Assembly (NCBI GenBank): GCA_002413095.1
Contig: DHWI01000048.1
Span: 1-6,921 of the forward strand
Source: Thermoleophilia bacterium UBA5186
Lineage (GTDB): Bacteria; Actinomycetota; Thermoleophilia; Gaiellales; Gaiellaceae
Length of the DNA stretch: 6,921 bases
Direction of reading: 5' to 3'
Program-made: the position numbers and the translations under genes
The notes under the pieces: model-generated
The model's input: only the letters and a program-made list of their open reading frames with translations
Told to the model about the DNA's origin: nothing
Databases searched by the model: none
Part shown: positions 5,089 to 6,921 of the stretch, one piece after another
How the letters are laid out: every line of letters starts with the position of its first letter
Position numbering within the stretch: the first letter of the stretch is position 1

Positions 5089-5117
5089 CCGCGGAAAGTC
5101 CTACGGACTTTCCGCGG
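5089..5117 (-). terminator. 13-bp hairpin at the end of trxA
   Basis: Read on the minus strand, CCGCGGAAAGTCC (5117-5105), loop GTA, and GGACTTTCCGCGG (5101-5089) form a perfect 13-bp stem. The arm begins in the last codons of trxA and the TAG lies in the loop and the first base of the second arm. No T-tract follows (GGTTGGTC), so it may be a Rho-assisted end or an mRNA-stabilising hairpin rather than a classic terminator. Confidence 0.65.
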
Positions 5118-5427
5118 TCAAACCGAGCTGTCGCTCGATGTCGCCCTTCGGCCGGGCGCCCATCGTCGCCGCAGCCGGCTGACCGTCCTTGAACAGGATC
5201 ATGGTCGGGATCGACTGGACGCCGAAGCGCATTGCGAGCTCCTGCTCCTCGTCGATGTTCACCTTCACGAGCTTGATCTCACCATTTCGCTCCTCGACGA
5301 TTCGGTCGAGGACGGGCGAGACTGCGTGGCACGGACCGCACCACTCGGCCCAGAAATCGACGAGCACGGGCTTGTCGCTCTGAAGCACCTCCTGCTCGAA
5401 CGTCGATTCGGTGACCGCCGTTGTCAT
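5101..5427 (-). CDS. trxA: Thioredoxin
   Basis: This is a complete 108-residue cytoplasmic thioredoxin, the usual size for TrxA. The active site WCGPC lies at residues 29-33 (catalytic Cys30 and Cys33) within VLVDFWAEWCGPC, with buried Asp24. The cis-proline is in SIPTMILFKDG (residues 72-82, Pro74), and the C-terminal GARPKGDIERQL (90-101) is also typical. It reduces disulfides in target proteins and is itself reduced by thioredoxin reductase, whose gene is not in the window. The ATG at 5427 is supported by AAAGGA (5442-5437) 9 nt upstream. The gene is convergent with the DUF2231 gene and ends in a 13-bp hairpin containing its stop; upstream lies a decayed acetyltransferase gene that it does not appear to depend on. 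Confidence 0.96.
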   Translation of the reverse strand: MTTAVTESTFEQEVLQSDKPVLVDFWAEWCGPCHAVSPVLDRIVEERNGEIKLVKVNIDEEQELAMRFGVQSIPTMILFKDGQPAAATMGARPKGDIERQLGLTAESP

Positions 5428-5436
5428 TGAGATTTG

Positions 5437-5442
5437 TCCTTT
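5437..5442 (-). promoter_or_regulatory. Ribosome binding site AAAGGA for trxA
   Basis: AAAGGA on the minus strand lies 9 nt upstream of ATG 5427. A TAGAAC (5463-5458) farther upstream is a weak -10 candidate lacking the final T and a recognisable -35. Confidence 0.65.
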
Positions 5443-5474
5443 CAGTTGGTTCGGATGGTTCTAAGGATGTGAAC

Positions 5475-5487
5475 GCCGTCGGACGGC
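5475..5487. repeat. 13-bp palindrome GCCGTC-G-GACGGC upstream of trxA
   Basis: GCCGTC (5475-5480) and GACGGC (5482-5487) are perfect arms around G5481, between the acetyltransferase remnant and trxA. The loop is too short for an RNA hairpin, so a DNA-binding site or chance in GC-rich sequence are the options. Confidence 0.5.
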
Positions 5488-5502
5488 ATGTTGTTCCCGC
5501 TA

Positions 5503-5799
5503 TTAGGCCTTTCGGAACGTCAGGTGCCGGCTGATCGCGCGGAAGCCGATCGACTCGCGCAGGACGTAGCCGTAGTGGACGCGCGGCTCGGTTTCGACCC
5601 AGCCCCAGGCGACGCAGCGATCGTCCTCGAGTCACAGCCGCACCCGCACCTCGTCGAGCTTGTCCCGGTGCTGGTGCATCCACCACGGCAGGTCGCCGAT
5701 CGTCGCGATCACGAACCGGCCCTCGAGCCGCCAGCACTCCGCCGTCAGGTCCTGCATCAGACGTAGGTCGGCGGGCCCGGAGGAGTCGCGAGCGTCCAC
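5503..5799 (-). pseudogene. Decayed GNAT N-acetyltransferase (internal stop, apparent internal deletion)
   Basis: Read from GTG 5799 on the minus strand, one frame shows 99 codons of protein-like sequence broken by TGA at codon 56 (5634-5632). Before the stop are AECWRLEGRFVIATIGDLPW (residues 20-39) and WWMHQHRDKLDEVRVRL; after it, in the same frame, come LEDDRCVAWGWVETEPRVHY (57-76) and then IGFRAISRHLTFRKA (84-98) to a TAA. The first parts resemble the N-terminal half of actinobacterial GNAT proteins, where RLW-L-x-GD-x-VAWGW is usual, so the TGA most likely replaces a TGG tryptophan. The IGFR ending resembles the extreme C-terminus of such proteins (normally 250-300 residues), implying loss of some 150-200 central residues, including the acetyl-CoA-binding loop. 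It is probably non-functional. An in-frame TTG at 5811 would also serve as start. The identification is from recognition, without a search. Confidence 0.65.
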
Positions 5800-5801
5800 C
5801 C

Positions 5802-5807
5802 TAGAAT
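5802..5807 (+). promoter_or_regulatory. -10 box (TAGAAT) for ileS, leaderless start
   Basis: TAGAAT differs from TATAAT at one position and ends 6 nt before the ATG at 5814, the geometry of a leaderless transcript. No ribosome binding site is present in CCAACC, and no clear -35 is seen. Confidence 0.55.
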
Positions 5808-5813
5808 CCAACC

Positions 5814-6921
5814 ATGGAGAAGCCGTTCCAGCCGCTGCCGTCCGTGCCGGACCACCCGGCGCTCGAGCGCGAGATCCTCGAGTGGTGGGAGACCGAGCGG
5901 ATCTTCCCCCGCCTACGCGAGCAGCTCGCCGGTGGGCCGAAGTGGAGCTTCGTCGACGGCCCGAAGACGGCGAACACGACCGACGGCCTCGGCGTCCACC
6001 ACCTCTGGGGGCGGACGTACAAGGACGTTTTCCAGCGCTACAAGGCGCTGCGCGGCTTCGACCAGCGCTTCCAGAACGGCTTCGACTGCCAGGGCCTGTG
6101 GGTGGAGGTGAAGGTCGAGCGGGATCTCGGGCTGAACTCGAAGCGCGAGATCGAGGAATACGGGATCGCCGGCTTCGCGCGGAAGTGCCGCGAGCTCGTC
6201 GCCGAGTCGGCGCGGGTGATCACCGAGCAGTCGATCCGCCTCGGCCAGTGGATGGACTGGGGCAACGACTACTTCACGTTCAGCGACACGAACATCGAGT
6301 ACATCTGGCGGTTCCTCAAGACCGTCCACGAGCGTGGCTGGCTCTACCTCGGCCACCGCTCGACGGAGTGGTGCCCCCGCTGCGGCACGTCGATCTCGCA
6401 GCACGAGCTGTCGCAGTCGGACGTGTACCAGGACAAGTCCGATCCGTCCCTGTTCGTCCGCTTCCCGCTCAAGGGACGCGAGAACGAGTCGCTCGTGATC
6501 TGGACGACGACGCCGTGGACGCTGCCCGCGAACGTCGCCGCGGCGGTGAGCCCGGACGCCGAGTACGGCAGGCGCGACACCGGCGAGTGGGTCGCGGTCG
6601 CGCGCTACCCGGAGGACACGTTCGTCGAGCGCGGGAAGGGCTCCGAGCTCGTCGGGCTCGAGTACGAGGGGCCGTACGACCACTTCTCGCCGGGCGGCGG
6701 GGTCACGCACCGTGTCATCCCTTGGGAGGACGTGTCCATGGAGGACGGCACCGGCATCGTCCACATCGCCCCCGGCGCGGGTACCGAGGACTTCGAGCTC
6801 TCGCGCGTGCACGACCTGCCGGTGCTGGTGCCGGTGGACGAGGCGGGCCGCTTCTACCCCGAGTACGGCTGGCTCCACGGCGCGTCGACGGTCGAGGCTG
6901 CCGACCAGATCGTCGGCGACC
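5814..6921 (+). CDS. ileS: Isoleucyl-tRNA synthetase (5' part; runs off right edge)
   Basis: The 369 residues present are the N-terminal third of a class I isoleucyl-tRNA synthetase (full length about 1000-1100), which charges tRNA-Ile and edits mischarged valine in the cytoplasm. The catalytic-domain start WSFVDGPKTANTTDG (44-58) leads to the HIGH signature, which reads GVHH (60-63) before LWGRTYKD. NGFDCQGLWVEVKVE (88-102) and LGQWMDWGNDYFTFSDTNIE (143-162) follow. A CPRCG knuckle (187-191) probably binds zinc. The CP1 editing domain begins at WTTTPWTLPAN (230-240) and contains GTGIVHIAPGAGTEDF (312-327), including the conserved editing-site aspartate. The KMSKS loop lies beyond the window. 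The ATG at 5814 follows a -10-like TAGAAT without a ribosome binding site. Ile rather than Val/Leu specificity is judged from overall resemblance. Confidence 0.95.
   Translation, partial: MEKPFQPLPSVPDHPALEREILEWWETERIFPRLREQLAGGPKWSFVDGPKTANTTDGLGVHHLWGRTYKDVFQRYKALRGFDQRFQNGFDCQGLWVEVKVERDLGLNSKREIEEYGIAGFARKCRELVAESARVITEQSIRLGQWMDWGNDYFTFSDTNIEYIWRFLKTVHERGWLYLGHRSTEWCPRCGTSISQHELSQSDVYQDKSDPSLFVRFPLKGRENESLVIWTTTPWTLPANVAAAVSPDAEYGRRDTGEWVAVARYPEDTFVERGKGSELVGLEYEGPYDHFSPGGGVTHRVIPWEDVSMEDGTGIVHIAPGAGTEDFELSRVHDLPVLVPVDEAGRFYPEYGWLHGASTVEAADQIVGD

Noticed and set aside
5503..5799. TGA recoding (selenocysteine or Trp readthrough) at 5632-5634
   Set aside because: No selenocysteine-type context was evident, and the adjacent apparent large deletion makes simple gene decay the better explanation.
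5913..6878. Long minus-strand ORF (321 codons)
   Set aside because: It lies antisense to ileS, whose motifs are unambiguous; the translation is low-complexity V/R/E/L-rich sequence typical of GC-rich antisense frames.
1..6921. tRNA, rRNA, CRISPR, insertion sequences, phage or attachment sites
   Set aside because: No cloverleaf, repeat-spacer pattern, transposase motif or terminal repeats were seen on either strand.

Overview
The window is a GC-rich bacterial chromosome segment with very strong G/C preference at third codon positions. The character of several proteins (the IleRS, the diacylglycerol-kinase-like protein, the RidA/YbdK pair) and the apparent leaderless gene starts suggest a high-GC actinobacterium, perhaps of the Thermoleophilia type. 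That placement is an inference from recognition, not a computed one. I see no mobile element, CRISPR array, rRNA or tRNA, and no obviously new multi-gene system. The interest lies in gene boundaries, one decayed gene and several small regulatory-looking structures.

Layout. Positions 1-934 (minus strand) hold a two-gene unit: a RidA-family gene followed, with an ATGA overlap, by a glutamate-cysteine-ligase-like gene (GCS2/YbdK family) that runs off the left edge. Diverging from it by only 18 bp is a plus-strand serine hydrolase of the beta-lactamase/PBP4* family (953-1771). Its 3' end overlaps, tail to tail by 83 bp, the last gene of a minus-strand operon read from about 4170 to 1689. That operon contains a diacylglycerol-kinase-like lipid kinase, a very small degenerate cyclic-nucleotide-binding-like protein, and a polytopic GT-C-like membrane protein that appears to start at a CTG codon inside the upstream stop codon. 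The combination suggests envelope lipid or glycan metabolism, but substrates cannot be read from sequence.

Positions 4253-5040 (plus) carry a 48-residue acidic small protein and a four-helix DUF2231 membrane protein. A perfect 9-bp inverted repeat spans the predicted -10 box, ribosome binding site and start codon of the DUF2231 gene. Convergent to it is trxA (thioredoxin, minus, 5101-5427). Each of these two genes ends in a hairpin that contains its own stop codon.

Positions 5503-5799 (minus) are a decayed GNAT acetyltransferase with an in-frame TGA and an apparent internal deletion. Positions 5814 to the right edge are the first 369 codons of ileS (isoleucyl-tRNA synthetase, plus), preceded by a near-consensus -10 box that would give a leaderless mRNA.

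How the genes work together: only the ridA-ybdK pair and the lipid kinase/cNMP-like/GT-C trio look like operons. The remainder are independently transcribed housekeeping or accessory genes.
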